A DNA stretch of 64,000 nt from contig JAFCMP010000179.1 in NCBI GenBank assembly GCA_017506865.1, forward strand, positions 372,001-436,000. The letters are read 5' to 3'. This DNA comes from Tribonema minus. Its lineage: Eukaryota; Sar; Xanthophyceae; Tribonematales; Tribonemataceae. Below are positions 44,926-56,604 of the stretch, in pieces. The position numbers were made by a program, and so were the translations under genes. The notes beneath the pieces were generated by a model. The model ran no database searches and was not told the DNA's origin. It saw only the letters and a program-made list of their open reading frames with translations. Position 1 is the stretch's first letter. Each line of letters begins with the position of its first letter.

Positions 44926-47037
44926 ATGAGCAGAAGAGACACAGAGAGAGTCCTCAGCGCCCTTACTGCTGTGTCTACACGATCACATTACAGGGGACTA
45001 GATTACTACCACGCGAGGCTGATGGATAAGGCACGTGTAGAGAAGTTTGTAAAACATCATCCTGAAGCAGTGGGACCACTAAGTCTACTCGTCGACGATC
45101 AAGATGACCTTAACTGGTGCATACACACTTTAGGCTCTCAGGTGATATTGGACATAAAGTTAGTAGATGGGGATCTGACATTGCCAAATCATGTTAGCCA
45201 CCGCACATGTATCACTATTGAACAGGACGGCGCCGCAACTCTGACAGCCACACATGATGCGCTCCTCAAGTACACATACTTGCAGCTCAGGTTAGGAGAT
45301 AGCAAATGCTTTCGGGTGACAGACGAAGAATTGGACCACTGGGTCTCGTCAGCCTGCATCGTTGACGTGTGGGTGAAGAGCGAGTATGATGATGAATGGT
45401 GTGATGGTCAGCTCATCGCGAGAATCAGGGCTGCTCTCACGCGGAACAATGTTGCAGAAGGGTATGACGCCGGGGGGGGGCAAGATGAAAATGGCGCCGG
45501 ACCGGATGATGATGATGGAGACGAGGAGGGCTCTTCCTTAAGGGACTGTCGCGTACTGTTCTCTGTAGATCAGACCCCCTTCTTCACGTACCTCATGCGG
45601 AGGCCTGAATACCTCATCGCATTGGCCAGGGATGGCTTTGACAATCTGGGTTTTGATGTTTCGAAGCTCAACATAGCTGAAGCTCGGCAAGCAACGATGG
45701 AGACACAAGCTTGGGAGCCAGGCTCATATCCGCCCATCTTTGCCAACATACGCAGCCAGGCAGAACTTGACTGGTGGATCAGCACAACAGCTGTGCATAT
45801 GCCTGAAGTAGAGTGCCGTATTATTTGTGATGGTACCATGACTTTTCCAGTTTCCACAGCACATATGCACTCTTGTAAATTGACCACGGAAGGTGACGTT
45901 GTGATGCATTTGCCTTATGCCGCTCTGAAGGCAACCTCATTTTTGTCTTTCAATGCGCCAACGGTGAGCACAGCAACTGATCCTTGGGTCGACCAGGATG
46001 AGTGGGCACAACGTGGACTGCCCCGGTACACGACTAATCAATCTCCCAGATTTGCAATGGCAAATGAGGATGTAAGAGCCATGGCAGAGGAGGTTGCTGA
46101 TGCATCACTAGAAGAGGGACAGTTGATACTAGAGATGAGACGTCTATCACCAGATGGAAATCCCTACAGTATCATCTTCCAAGATGATTTGTTTGTAGTC
46201 AACACGCTCGTTCCTGCTCTACGTAACCGTGGTCTGCTGAGGCGGGCCTTAAATAACGAGGATGAGGATGTACAACCTGAAGAGAACGAGAGCCTACGCC
46301 AGCAGGCCAAAGACGCGCACGAGAAACGTAAGCGCGAGGCAGCTCCGGACCCTGAGTACATTGAATCCAAACGGCAAAGACGCATCAGCGATTCTGTGCC
46401 TCTGTCAGAGCGGCAGGCACTAGATCCTATCGCCATGGAACGTAAGACAGTACAACAATGGCTGGAGGACCCTGACGTCTTTGTAATCCACCACCCCACC
46501 AGCGAGGCGATTGCGCTGACACGTGAAGTGACAGAACAGTTGGAGGACAGGGTGTACGGTAACAAGATGTGTATAGCAGACGTGGTCATGTACCCCATGA
46601 ACATTTATGGATTTGAGGGTTCTGACAGATTACACGGCAAGCTGAGCGACACACTATCAAGTGAGAACCGCCAGTATCGCCTGGTAAAGGGTCCGCTGTG
46701 CAGCTGGCAGGACCCGCACAGCAATATCATAGAGTACCCTGGTACCTACACGTACACTGTAGAGCCGCTCTTTGAGGCGAGAACATCCAGCAAAGACGTC
46801 ACATTGGCGAGACGTCCACGCAAGGCCCCCGTCAAGCGCAAGACGCCTACAAAGCGCAAGACACCTGCGAAGCGCAATACGCCTACAAAGCGCAACACAC
46901 CTGCGAAGCGCAAGACGTCTGCAATGCACAAGACACCTGCTAAGCGCAAGACACCTGCTAAGGCGTCGGCCAAACGCAGGTCACCTGCCAAGCGGAAACC
47001 ACCTACGCCCAGGCGCACAGCAACCATCTCATCTTAA
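44926..47037 (+). CDS. Large protein with histone-H1-like C-terminal tail
   Basis: This 703-residue protein has an unrecognised N-terminal body with two similar segments (about residues 60-130 and 255-330; compare LDIKLVDGDLTLPNHVSHRT with CRIICDGTMTFPVSTAHMHS), an acidic linker (DDDDGDEEG) and a bipartite-like basic patch (EKRKREAAPD, SKRQRR). The last about 75 residues repeat KRKTPAKR/KRNTPTKR, as in linker histone and histone-like viral tails, likely DNA- or chromatin-binding. It begins after the 355-bp repeat array. The shared internal duplicated segments suggest an old domain duplication. Confidence 0.6.
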   Translation: MSRRDTERVLSALTAVSTRSHYRGLDYYHARLMDKARVEKFVKHHPEAVGPLSLLVDDQDDLNWCIHTLGSQVILDIKLVDGDLTLPNHVSHRTCITIEQDGAATLTATHDALLKYTYLQLRLGDSKCFRVTDEELDHWVSSACIVDVWVKSEYDDEWCDGQLIARIRAALTRNNVAEGYDAGGGQDENGAGPDDDDGDEEGSSLRDCRVLFSVDQTPFFTYLMRRPEYLIALARDGFDNLGFDVSKLNIAEARQATMETQAWEPGSYPPIFANIRSQAELDWWISTTAVHMPEVECRIICDGTMTFPVSTAHMHSCKLTTEGDVVMHLPYAALKATSFLSFNAPTVSTATDPWVDQDEWAQRGLPRYTTNQSPRFAMANEDVRAMAEEVADASLEEGQLILEMRRLSPDGNPYSIIFQDDLFVVNTLVPALRNRGLLRRALNNEDEDVQPEENESLRQQAKDAHEKRKREAAPDPEYIESKRQRRISDSVPLSERQALDPIAMERKTVQQWLEDPDVFVIHHPTSEAIALTREVTEQLEDRVYGNKMCIADVVMYPMNIYGFEGSDRLHGKLSDTLSSENRQYRLVKGPLCSWQDPHSNIIEYPGTYTYTVEPLFEARTSSKDVTLARRPRKAPVKRKTPTKRKTPAKRNTPTKRNTPAKRKTSAMHKTPAKRKTPAKASAKRRSPAKRKPPTPRRTATISS

Positions 47038-47042
47038 CATCA

Positions 47043-47495
47043 ATGCTAAATCGAAGTGTGTGTGTACACATGCAAAAAAAATCACTCTCGTTTGGTAATG
47101 TGCAACCCATGTCATTGCAGCAGACTGTGCAGTGTCTTGTAAACGTGCAGGAGAGCCTCAAAGTATTGGAAAGCCGACTGCAGGACGCTGCCCTTTGTGA
47201 TGTATGGAATTGCCTGGTTGCTTACCGTGATGTTGTGATGCACAATCTTGTGAATGACCCCATCTTCGACACAGCTGGAGGTAAGCAGGCGCTCATAGAA
47301 GCGGCAACAGGGACTCATGTATATGTCTTGAGGTGCGATGTCACTCACAATCCAATTTCTGTGCATTTAGCGGAGAGCAGCGCGATTGAGGCATGCAACA
47401 GGCACGGCAATTCATTTGTTGACAGGTTCGACATAGGGCAGTCAAGGCGGGCGTCAGGTGTGTTTGACCCTGTGCATTCCACCAGCCTGTGCTGA
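47043..47495 (+). CDS. Unknown small protein (up to 150 aa)
   Basis: The ORF begins five bases after the previous stop and may start at 47043 (MLNRSVCV), 47070 or 47109. It contains a helix-rich part (QTVQCLVNVQESLKVLESRL) and a strand-rich part (THVYVLRCDVTHNPISVHLA). No family is recognised. Tight spacing suggests cotranscription with the preceding gene. Confidence 0.45.
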   Translation: MLNRSVCVHMQKKSLSFGNVQPMSLQQTVQCLVNVQESLKVLESRLQDAALCDVWNCLVAYRDVVMHNLVNDPIFDTAGGKQALIEAATGTHVYVLRCDVTHNPISVHLAESSAIEACNRHGNSFVDRFDIGQSRRASGVFDPVHSTSLC

Positions 47496-47552
47496 TATAC
47501 ACGTAAAAACAAGCAGTGCGGACACACTAGCATGAGCTGAGCAGAAAATAGT

Positions 47553-49254
47553 TCAGTTCATTTGAAGCTGGTGTAGGCTAGCGGTCTCTTCCTCAGGTGC
47601 CAGTGCCGCATCTGGGGGCGGCAGCAGGTGCGACCATCTTCTCTTCCATTCCTCCAGAAATGGAATTGTGCTCGGCCGGCAGGTGTTCCTTGCTGCCTCA
47701 ATCATCTTATCTGATATGAACACTACCCCCTCAGACAACCGCATCAGACGCATGAAATCTGTAGCATTGACTGCTATCGCTGCACTGACTGTAGCTTCAT
47801 CGAAAGTGCACCCGTTTTGCAGCATCCACGTCGCGACTTGCTCATGTTCGTTTCTGACAGCCGCCGAAATGGATGCTGTGCCCCACCTACACCCCATGTT
47901 GCGGGCCCACCTGATGATCTCTAGGTGACCACTCGCAGCAGCGGCCGTGACGGTGCGCGCATCCCACGGACACCCCCGCTCCCGCAGCCACTGCAGCGCA
48001 TGCAAATGCCCTCCTCCGGCCGCTGCTGCACAGGTCTTGACGGACCATTTGCAGTCCTGCTGCAACAGATACTGCATCATCCCTACATCACCGCGCTGCG
48101 CCGCTGCAGTAAACGTCCGCGCGTCCCATGGCCCTCCATTCGCATGGATCCACTGTAAGACCTGCAGGTGCCCCCCCGCCGCTGCTCCTTCGCAAGCACT
48201 GCCGCGCCAGCTGCATCCGTTCTCCCTGGCAAACTTGAGAACATGGAGGTGTCCTCCTGAAGCCGCACCCGTGCAGACTCCTTCGTCCAGTTCCGCTCCA
48301 TGCTCTCTGAGCCACTGAATGAGGTCGAGGTCGCCATTCCTCGCAGCTGCCTCGCAGGTCAGCCAGTCTGTGGGAAAGCTGCGTTCGACCAGCCACCTGA
48401 CGAGATCAGCGTTGCCAGCCTCCGCAGCTGCAGTGACTGCGCCTTCGCAGGGGCCGAACAATGGCTCGATCGCTCCCTCCGGGTGGCTAGCACGCAGCCA
48501 ACGCTGTCGCAAGTCAGCAGTTCTGTGCGCGTATATGAGCTCGACACACTCTTTGGACCCTGCTCGAGCAGCGACCACTATACTGTCGTCACTGGTTTTG
48601 AAGCGATGCTCGATCAGCCACCTCACAGCATTCCGATGCCCCTTCTCCGCTGCCTTGGTGATAGCAGTCGAGCTGAGCCGTAACCTCCACAGCCTCTTGT
48701 CCGGATGGTCACGTAGCCACGCGAGGATCTTGACGTTCCCGCCAGCTGCAGCGTGTATGTAGATTTTACTGTCGTACACCCTTTTAGCAACTAGCCAGGT
48801 GAGAACATGCACGTGACCGCTTTCAGCAGCAACGTGACTCGCGCTAGTCCTCAGCGGCACGCCTGTCTCGTGCAACCATTGTAGGGTTGCGAGGTACCCG
48901 TGCTCGGCCGCTACATCTGTAAGCTTATGGCTCCAGAGCAGGTCGCTGACGTTGGCCTTGACAAACTTTAACTGCTCCAGGGCCCCGCTCCTAGCGAGCG
49001 CATGGCAGACCCGCTCATCGACAGGGTGGCCAGCATTGTACGCCGTGGTGAACAGGGCCGTTGATGTTGTCGTATGTGGTGGCTTCCTTATTCACCTTCA
49101 GGTAAGCCGACCGCCACTTCTTGTCCAAGCAAGCAGACCAGAAATGGCCCTTTCCGAGCGAGCTGCAGGTCAGCATTATGGTCTCATCGCTGAGCTCGGC
49201 GCACTGTTTTCGGTATGCTGCTGACAAACGAGCCGCTTTCGACCGTCTCATCAT
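47553..49254 (-). pseudogene. F-box/ankyrin-type repeat protein with one frameshift
   Basis: The N-terminal part starts MMRRSKAARL (ATG 49254) and contains an F-box-like DETIMLTCSSLGKGHFWSAC. Near 49055 the frame slips by one base: DNI is followed in another frame by ALFTTAYNAGHPVDERVC, restoring a long ankyrin array (repeated AAxxGHLxVLxWLxxxG, e.g. AAAGGHLHALQWLRERG). The array has roughly twelve repeats, and the protein ends EETASLHQLQMN at 47553. F-box/ankyrin proteins of giant viruses recruit host ubiquitin ligases. An extra A in ATCAACGG would explain the break. It is probably a recent pseudogene or a sequencing artefact. A related gene with its own frameshift lies at 56881-58571. Confidence 0.75.
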
Positions 49255-49324
49255 GAACACTATGGTGTGCTTTTGCAACAGTGGGGGGAAGTGTGTGGCT
49301 ATCGTGGCAACAACTTGTGCTTCG

Positions 49325-49425
49325 CTCGGGGGAATATACTGGCCGGGGAATATATCATACATATAATCGGTCGGGGGAATATACAGGGGAACAACTGGTG
49401 GGGACAATATACAGGGGGGAACAAA
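49325..49425 (-). repeat. TATATTCCCC repeats upstream of the ankyrin gene
   Basis: On the minus strand TGTATATTCCCC or close variants recur four times (e.g. GTATATTCCCCCGA). The same GTATATTCCCCC occurs at 37567-37578 in an unrelated spacer. It may be a promoter or enhancer element. Confidence 0.5.
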
Positions 49426-49691
49426 ACACACTTTACATATGCAGGCAGGTGCAACCATACCATCACTCGAAAGTGGTGTGCGTGACCTGGTCAACGTAGC
49501 AACATACAACAGTCATCAACATGCAAGCGGTATGCACGCCACATGTGATTAAAGCATCATGCAGGTGCTGTAAATGCTAGTCTTGCACATGTTACAAGCA
49601 GGTTGCAGCATGGCAAAGCACACCGTCAAGAAACGTTGCAAAGGAGTCAACACCGCTGAGACACCCTGCGCCGCAAAAGCACCATTTACAT

Positions 49692-50290
49692 TCAGTGTGT
49701 GCCGGGAGAGATGGATGTGCGCACTTGCGGCGCCGGCGTGGCACAGATGCGAACGGTGTCGAGCTCCTCGTCGCTGAGCCCTGTGCCCCTCAGCCAAGTG
49801 GAGTCCTCCGGAATATCGAATGCAAACAAGTAGTTGTCACGGAGGCACTGCCAGGTCTGCACTCCTGCGCGGCTCGCCGGCTGCACCTGGGCGAACAGCA
49901 CCTGCTTAATGCAATCGCACGGCGGCTGCGCAGCACCGTCTACGATGGTAATAGGGGTGTCTGATGTCAGCCACTCCAGCCCCACTACCCGGCTAAATGG
50001 GCCTAAGGTCCAGAGCACGAGGTTGCGGAGACTGACCTGAGGGAACGGGTTGTCGCTCCGCAAGCGGAAAAGCGAGAGCAAGCTGGGGTGCAGTTCCTTG
50101 GCCATATCTACGGTCTCAGCGTCGGCAGGAGTGAAGGTTACGTACTGCACATCTGCACTCATGACCTGCGACAGCTGCTCCATGTCCGCTGCAATCAAGT
50201 GGGGAAAGTCTCTGTCCTTGTCGGCGTGGTATGCCAGCAGAGCCTCCAACTTGCGGTCACGCACCTCCAGCAGCTCTCGTGGCGTCATTA
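49692..50290 (-). pseudogene. Unknown gene disrupted by Harbinger insertion (3' part)
   Basis: This part encodes MTPRELLEVRDRKLEALLAY onward to a stop at 49692. Its first exon is beyond the transposon: the minus strand at 56605-56650 reads ATG then EHAKEAAARLGLVV and, at the duplicated TTA, continues in frame into this segment. It is thus about 213 residues, split by the element. The body is helical at first and beta-rich later (VQYVTFTPADAETV, WLTSDTPITIVDGA). It is unrecognised. The first ATG in this segment (50288) overlaps the duplicated site and may still permit a shorter product. Confidence 0.6.
50288..50290. repeat. Left TTA target duplication of Harbinger element
   Basis: TTA at 50288-50290 and again at 56605-56607 flank the element. 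TTA is the usual 3-bp target of PIF/Harbinger transposases. Removing the element and one copy restores an open frame in the flanking gene. Confidence 0.75.
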
Positions 50291-50543
50291 GAGGGACTAC
50301 GCGTTCTTTCCCGGCTGGGGCAAAACCTGGTTTCGCCCCTGTTGGGGCCCCCTCGGGTCAACATTTCCGCGCTCGCGGCACGCGCGTTTTCCGCTCAGAG
50401 GCAAAACCGCTCCCGCTTGGTGCCAGACTGGGAGTTTTGCATGGCAAGCTTTGCCCCCACCCGGAGAACAGGTATGCCACTGCGGTGACGGCGTATCCAC
50501 TGTGTAGTAGTGGTAAGTCTGTGGTGGGAGGCAGTGTGGTGAC

Positions 50544-51893
50544 ATGCCGCGAGCACGCATCGAGCGGGAGGGTCAGTTAGGCAACGAGACTGTCGCACTG
50601 CTAGAGATTGTGCAGCAGATCGTTGAGGATCCTGGCATATCTGATCGCATGAAGGTCATAGCTACAGGCCCACTGCTGATGGATGCAGCCGACAGAACTC
50701 TGATGGATCAAGAACTCCACTCACCCGCAGAGCGGCAGCGGCGCACCTTAGCAGACCATCGCCAGCGGTTGGGCGGAGAGCGCTTCGTCGACGAGTTCCG
50801 ATTCTACTACACCCACATACCCAAGTTGCTGGACCTACTTCAGATTCCAGAGAGCGTCCAGCTGCCTGGAAGGCGAGGGCAACTGCCTGGTGCGGACGTG
50901 CTGGGCATCACACTCCACATGCTGGCGCAGCCAAGAACTCACGTCAGCGAGGCGGACTATTGGGGGCTGTGGGAACCGGATATTGGCGAAGCTTACAACT
51001 GGTGCATCAACCACATCTATGACAGGTCAGGCGCACTTTGTTGTAAGCAGCTGCTGAATAAATTAGTGGCTTCCGCAAGGTTGGGTCATGTCGCCACCAG
51101 AAGGTTGCCCGGTGAGCTGAGCCTTGGCTGCGCATATGTGTGTTTGGTGCAAGACCTGATGCGTTGGTGATGTGAGGCTCGATTTACCATTTGACATGCG
51201 TGTGTCGGCAGGCTGGGGCACCTGATCCTGGAGCTGCAAGTTGAAGCCATCAAGCCCAAGCTTCCCACCTTTGCAAGTGCAGTGGAGGACAAGGGTTCAC
51301 CATTAGCTCATGTATGGGCATTTACCGACGGAACTATTCGCAAGATAAGTCGGCCATCAGTTGGGCAACGGATGTTTTTCAACGGAAAGGACCGCGTTCA
51401 TGCCATCAAGTTTCAGGCTGTCACTACCCCTGATGGAATCATCAGGCATCTCACGGATGCATTCGCCGGTACGGTTCATGATGCAAAGATCATGCAAGAA
51501 AGCGACCTCGACAGAGTCCTCCGCGCGCATATGGTTGTCAACGGCACCATTTACACCGTGTATGGTGATCCTGCTTACCGCCGCACGCCTTTCTTGTTCA
51601 CTCCTTTCAAAGGCAACATCTTGCCAGGGTCATGGGAAGCATGGTTCAATGCAAGAATGGCCAGTGTACGCATCAGCGCAGAGTGGGGGTTCGGTCTGTT
51701 GACTTCGTTGTGGCGCGCGGAGAACTTCCCTCCTGGTCACAAGCTGTTTCTGTCCAAGTGCGGGTTGGGGCCACAGTACACAGTGATGGCGATTCTGACC
51801 AATTTGCACACGTGCTTGTACGGATGCCAGACCTCGAAGTATTTCAATGTTTACCCGCCATCGCTGGAGGCATACGTGGCGGGAACGGCGTAG
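50544..51893 (+). CDS. Harbinger DDE transposase, two exons
   Basis: Exon 1 (50544-51025) encodes an N-terminal part (VDEFRFYYTHIPKLLDLLQI, EADYWGLWEPDIGEAYNW) typical of Harbinger/DDE_Tnp_4 enzymes. The intron 51026-51211 (GACAG/GTCAGG to GTCGGCAG) keeps frame, giving DRLGHLILELQ. Exon 2 (51212-51893) carries catalytic residues: Asp in AFTDGTIR, Asp in VYGDPAYRR and Glu in SAEWGFG, with the usual HAIKFQAVTTPDG and GTVHDAKIM in between. The product is about 387 residues, normal length. Harbinger transposases cut and paste between TIRs into TTA. No premature stop is visible, so it may be active. The 3' exon also has an in-frame GTG or ATG start if unspliced. Confidence 0.85.
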
Positions 51894-52513
51894 GTTGTGT
51901 CTACATGGGGCCACCTGATGTGATCACGCCGACGGCGGGCATTGAATGTACATGATGGTCATTGTGCTCACGGTCTTGCAGTCTTCATACTCTTGCTGTG
52001 TGCTTGCTCAGCTCCTGTTGTTGTATGCATGCATACTTCAAGTTGTTGCCGATGGTTTTAGTGACTGGCACACATGAAGTATCACCGTCGCATGTGTGCA
52101 TGCAGCAGCACTCATTGAGAGGTTCCCCGACTGCCTGTGAAATCCACATGTCAAGGCTTAGTCCTGTAGACCGCGTCAGACGTCGTCTGCATGATATGCA
52201 CCATCTTTGCCCCGATGCTTGTTTGTCAGCATGGCATGTCCACAGCTCGCCACGGACAGAATTACATTCTGACTTGACATGTGAGCCTGATTCATGGTGG
52301 TATCAGAGACATGTGCATTATCCCTTGCAAGCATGGTCACTCATTGTCTTAACTTTTAAAAAAGATCTCAAATTAGTTGCAGGCAACTCAGATGTTTGGC
52401 AGTGCATAATCCAATGGTGACAGCGCAGAATCCAATGGTGACACAGGTCATACTATCGGTTTATGAGGGAGGTAAAGTTTCATTTGAGTGTTTCCTGGCA
52501 AGGTGCACTTGAT

Positions 52514-55500
52514 CTAATTGGTCTGTTTGGCTAACAGGGCTGTGAGCAGTTGAGCCACCTGTGCATTGCACTGCAGCAACTGGGCACTTTGATTGGCCTG
52601 CTGCTGCTGAAAAGCTTGCTGACTCTGCTGAAAAGCTTGCTGACTCTCCATGAATATCTTCATGTTGGCAGCATTACTCTCAATGGCTTCCTTGGTGATG
52701 GCACCAACTTGCTGCCCAATCTGATCTCCCATGGCAGCTACTGTCTCTCTCAGCGCCTTGAACTCATCTGTCTGTGCATTCCTGGCAGCAATTTCTCTAT
52801 CTGCTGAAGCCTTGATGCTTTCCATGATGGCGGGTGGGTTGAAAGATGAGAGGGCGGCAGACGTAGTAGCTGCCTGTTTAGGGCGGCGCATGCGCTTGCG
52901 GCCTGCTCCACTCACTGTAGACCTGCAATATAACAACCTCAGCGTCACGCAGAGGTTGTTCAGAAGTGTGGAAGATAAATGTTTTTTCAACCCTAGTTCA
53001 GTTGAAGTTACAGTTGAAGCAACGTGAACAGCTGAGTATGAGCAGGCAAGTCAAATTCAACTTGCAGATACAGTTGAACCACGAAGCTGCAAGGCCACTT
53101 TGAACATCATTTATTTTTTGTAATGCCTGTTTGTGAACAGACCATGTCATGGTGGCAGCTGCGTAGGTTTGAACTCTCAACATGAGCTTCTTTTGGTGTG
53201 GTCATGTACAGCTCTGGTGGTCATAAACAGTTCAACTTACAGTTGAAGCACCGCAGAATCTGGTCAAGTGCTGTGCATGAACAGCTGCGCACATGGACCG
53301 CGGGCAAGTTACAGTTGAACTTGAAGATGCAGTAACTGTTGAAGCAGCCGCTGTAATGACCACTCGAACAGCACTTGCAATGCCTGTCTGTGAACCGTTG
53401 TGACAGACCATGTCATGGTGGCAGCTGCGCAGGCTCAAATGATGAAGCTAGCAACTTGAAGTGTGGACTTGAATGTGTGCCACAGTACACTGGTCCGATT
53501 ACTATCAGTATATGCCGTAGAAGGTGTCAGAAATGTTCAGGCCTTTGGCCTGGCCAATTACGTCATTGAAAAGTAGCAGCCCTTTGCATACAATAGGCAA
53601 AGCTTACCCTGAGGTCCCACGACGCATGGCTGTCACAGATGTCGTCTCCTCTGAGGACTCCCCCTCTTCCCCTGTCTCCCTGCCAGACCCATCCTCTTCA
53701 TTGGCAATACCACCACCGCTCCCTCCGCTGCAGCCCTCGTCGCTCAGGGCCTCCGCCGGGAAGTGCCCATCGTGGCCGCCACTGCTTTCATCTGCGCCTG
53801 CGCCATTTTCGCTGCTGTTCTCCGCTCCACTGAGTTCCCCGAACAGCCTGTCGCCGGCATCACTACCGCCGCTGCTGCCGCCGCTGCCGCCACCCTCCCC
53901 GCCGCCCCCCCTGCTGCCGGTACGCCATGCGCCGTTGGTGCCGCGGCCATCACTGAAACCCCCCCCGCCACCGCCGCCGCTGCTGCTGCTGCCAGTAACC
54001 CTGGCCGCTGCCGCCGCTGCTGCCGCCGTTGCCATCGCTGCCCTGCCGGCACCACCAGCTCCGCTGCTGCCGCCGCCCGTCCCTCCCGCTGCTGCCATTG
54101 CCGCCGCCGCTGCCGCCACCGCTGCCGCTGCCATGCCGCTGCTGCCGCTGCGGCTGCTGCCGTCGCCGCTGCGGCTGCTGGCGCTGCCGCCGCTCATGCC
54201 CTCCGATGCTGCTGCCGCCGCCGCTGCTGCCACCGCCGCTGTCGCTGCCGCCGCCGCCTGTACCCCGCGCCCACTGGTGCCGCTGCCAGCGCTGCTGCCG
54301 CTGCTGCCACTTCTCCGTCTGCGACCGCCGGCGGCGCCGCTGCCTCCATTGTTGCTGTTACTCCAAGGCATGCTGCCGTTGCTGCTGTGATGTCCGCCCT
54401 TGCCGCTCTCCATCAACGCGCGCTTCCTGGAAGCAATTTGCCTCGTCTTCTCGATTGGTAGGGGTGCTCCGTTGGCGACATCACCGGGAAATGTGTGCTT
54501 GCCGTGTCTGGCTGCCACCACCATGGCATCCATTTGCTCTCTGTCGTGCTCGTTGTAAGCCGCCTGTCAGTGAGGCACACCAAGTGCCATGAGTTGTCAC
54601 GGGCAAAGTAACAAGTCACAATGAACAGGCAGCGCCTGGTATTTTTATTGAGATGGCACATGAGGTGGGAACCAAGCAGAGACTGAGTGTGCTCATAGGC
54701 CTTTGCTGCACCTGCAGCTCTCAGTCACGCAGCCCAGTTTAACCAATGATAACAGTGCTCAGCAAGCAAATTGAATGTGAGCACATGGTGCACCAAACAT
54801 TTGCGCGCAGAATCAGGCCTGCGTCAATGACTTAGTAATACGCAGACTGCAGCTGCTGTTAGGAGTAATTACCTGGTCAAGTTTCTGCTGCTTCTTGGCG
54901 TTTTCTTGTCGCAGAAGCACGTCTAGTGCAAACCCCACTGCGCTCAACTCCTGTTGTACCACCACCTGTCTCCTTGCTCTTCTCTTGATCCTGCTCATGC
55001 CTGTCGCGCAGCCTGCGGAGCCTTTGCTGCGCCTTCTTCTCGGTAATCCAAGAGAAGTCAATATCTAACTGCTCTGCATCGGCCTGGTTGAAGTTCAGAT
55101 GATGGTGAACTTGCCCTGCAGTTGCACACACGCAGACAAAGGTGATTGAGATCGTACATGTACATTGTATGACGTTCAGCTATCAACATCTGCAACGCAG
55201 CTGCGGGACTACTTGTTGGTATACAGCTGTTGCACCCTTAACCAGCAGAGAGTGAAATACACAACTTGTGATCTAGAAAAAACATTTCACTCCCTTACAC
55301 ACAAACTAATGACCGGCTGCCGCCGTCAGGCTGCAACGCTATGAGTACTGCAGCTTCTGGAGATTAAGCAAGCGCAAATGGACTGCAAGCCTTGGTTTCA
55401 AGCTGCCATCCCCATCACAGTGATTGCATATCATAGTCACTTCACTATCACAGCGCACATACCTGGCGGAGGGCGCATAGCAGTCTTCAACAACTTCAAC

Positions 55501-56433
55501 TTGTCACAGACGCGCGTCCTCACCACCACGCTCTCGGTTTGCGACGCGACCAGCCAATTCTGGCCCTCCACTTGCACTGCACATGGAACAGGGTAGATCA
55601 TCACGTAAGTTGAAGGTGGGATTCATGAATGGATATGATGTCGTCTCAATCTCAACTGTAACAATGGTGCAAGTTCAATGCGCACGCTATTCGCTTTGCT
55701 TACTTTCGAGCAGCATTGCCAAGTCGTGGACGGGCGTGAACTCGTCCCCACGTTTGCTCCCGCTTTCTGTCTTTAGGAACGGGCCATACTTAAGGCGGAC
55801 CGCCTCGATCAGAGCGCCCAGCGGCAGGCGCACTGTCACCATTGCAACTGCAGCTGCTTGAGTTTGCGCTCCCAGCCTGTCCTCTTCCTGCCGGAATGCA
55901 CTCGTGAGTGTATTCATCACTTCTGCCCTGATTTCAGGAGAGATGGGTTCAGGCACATCTACCTGGAGGCGGACTGCCTCCTCAATGACGCCATCGACAA
56001 GGGCCCGTATGTTCTGCACGTAATGAGCGTCACTGGCAGGAAGCGCGACCAGGGCCTTGCACGTTTTGAGTTCTTTGCACTTGCGCTTGATGATCGAGGC
56101 TGTCTTGTGTGAGCTGTCTTTGGTGATAGCGGTAGAGTTGCTGCCGCTGCTGCCACGACGATCATCTTCCGCCGCGCTGGCTAGTGCTTGCGCCAATAAT
56201 AACAGTTCCCCGTCTCGCTCAAGTGGGTTGATAGCACTGTTGTTGATGCGCTGAGCGACAGGACGTGCCGCTGTATAAAGGAAGCCAGATGCAGCACCAA
56301 TGGGCGGCAGCAACCTCTGCTGCTCCTGCTGGCGCCGCTGTTGCTCCAATAGCGCTTGCAACTGGGGATCGAGTGGTTCGCCGAAGCTCAAGGCGTGATT
56401 GGCACTTGCTTCTAGGCCACCTGGGCACTGCAT
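52514..56433 (-). CDS. Harbinger accessory protein, five exons (one frame break)
   Basis: Exons read on the minus strand: E1 56433-55704, E2 55576-55463, E3 55115-54873, E4 54563-53608, E5 52922-52514. Boundaries are good GT-AG signals (e.g. GAAA/GTAAGC, TGTGCAG/TGC, CCAG/GTATGT, ACTGCAG/GG). Phases agree except in E3, where a one-base slip is needed. The protein has helical segments (LQALLEQQRRQQEQQRLLPP), a domain with GALIEAVRLKYGPFLK, basic coiled coil (KKAQQRLRRLRDRHEQ), a very long Ser/Gly/Ala-rich tract (53650-54400) and a Gln-rich helical end (AAMGDQIGQQVGAITKEAI). Harbinger elements usually encode a second DNA-binding protein needed for movement; this is the candidate, though no Myb/SANT motif is evident. 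Confidence 0.6.
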
Positions 56434-56604
56434 GGTCGCCACAGGCTGTGCGATGTGGCTACCGCGCTCCGTCCACAGCAACTGCCAATTTGCCAAAGTG
56501 CATACGTACACGGAAGCCCAGCCATACGTACACCAACACATGCGAAAGTCCCCGCCGCGATGCTCAACTCACGGCCAGGGGCAAAACCCTCCGTAGTCCC
56601 TGTA

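Larger units (their letters stand above)
50291..56604. mobile_element. PIF/Harbinger DNA transposon (6.3 kb)
   Basis: The ends share GGGACTACG in inverted orientation (50291: GAGGGACTACG; right end, minus strand: CAGGGACTACG), near-terminal GGTTTTGCCCC-type sequences, and TTA duplications. Inside are a spliced DDE transposase on the plus strand (50544-51893) and a second, multi-exon gene on the minus strand (52514-56433), the usual two-gene arrangement of this class. An 11-bp hairpin (GGGGCAAAACC/GGTTTCGCCCC, 50318-50345) lies just inside the left end. Between the genes, 51894-52513 holds no supported ORF. Confidence 0.85.

Noticed and set aside
53524-54592. Plus-strand Pro/Ala/Ser-rich ORFs
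   Set aside because: These are shadows of the Ser/Gly/Ala-rich fourth exon on the minus strand, which keeps frame with the neighbouring exons.
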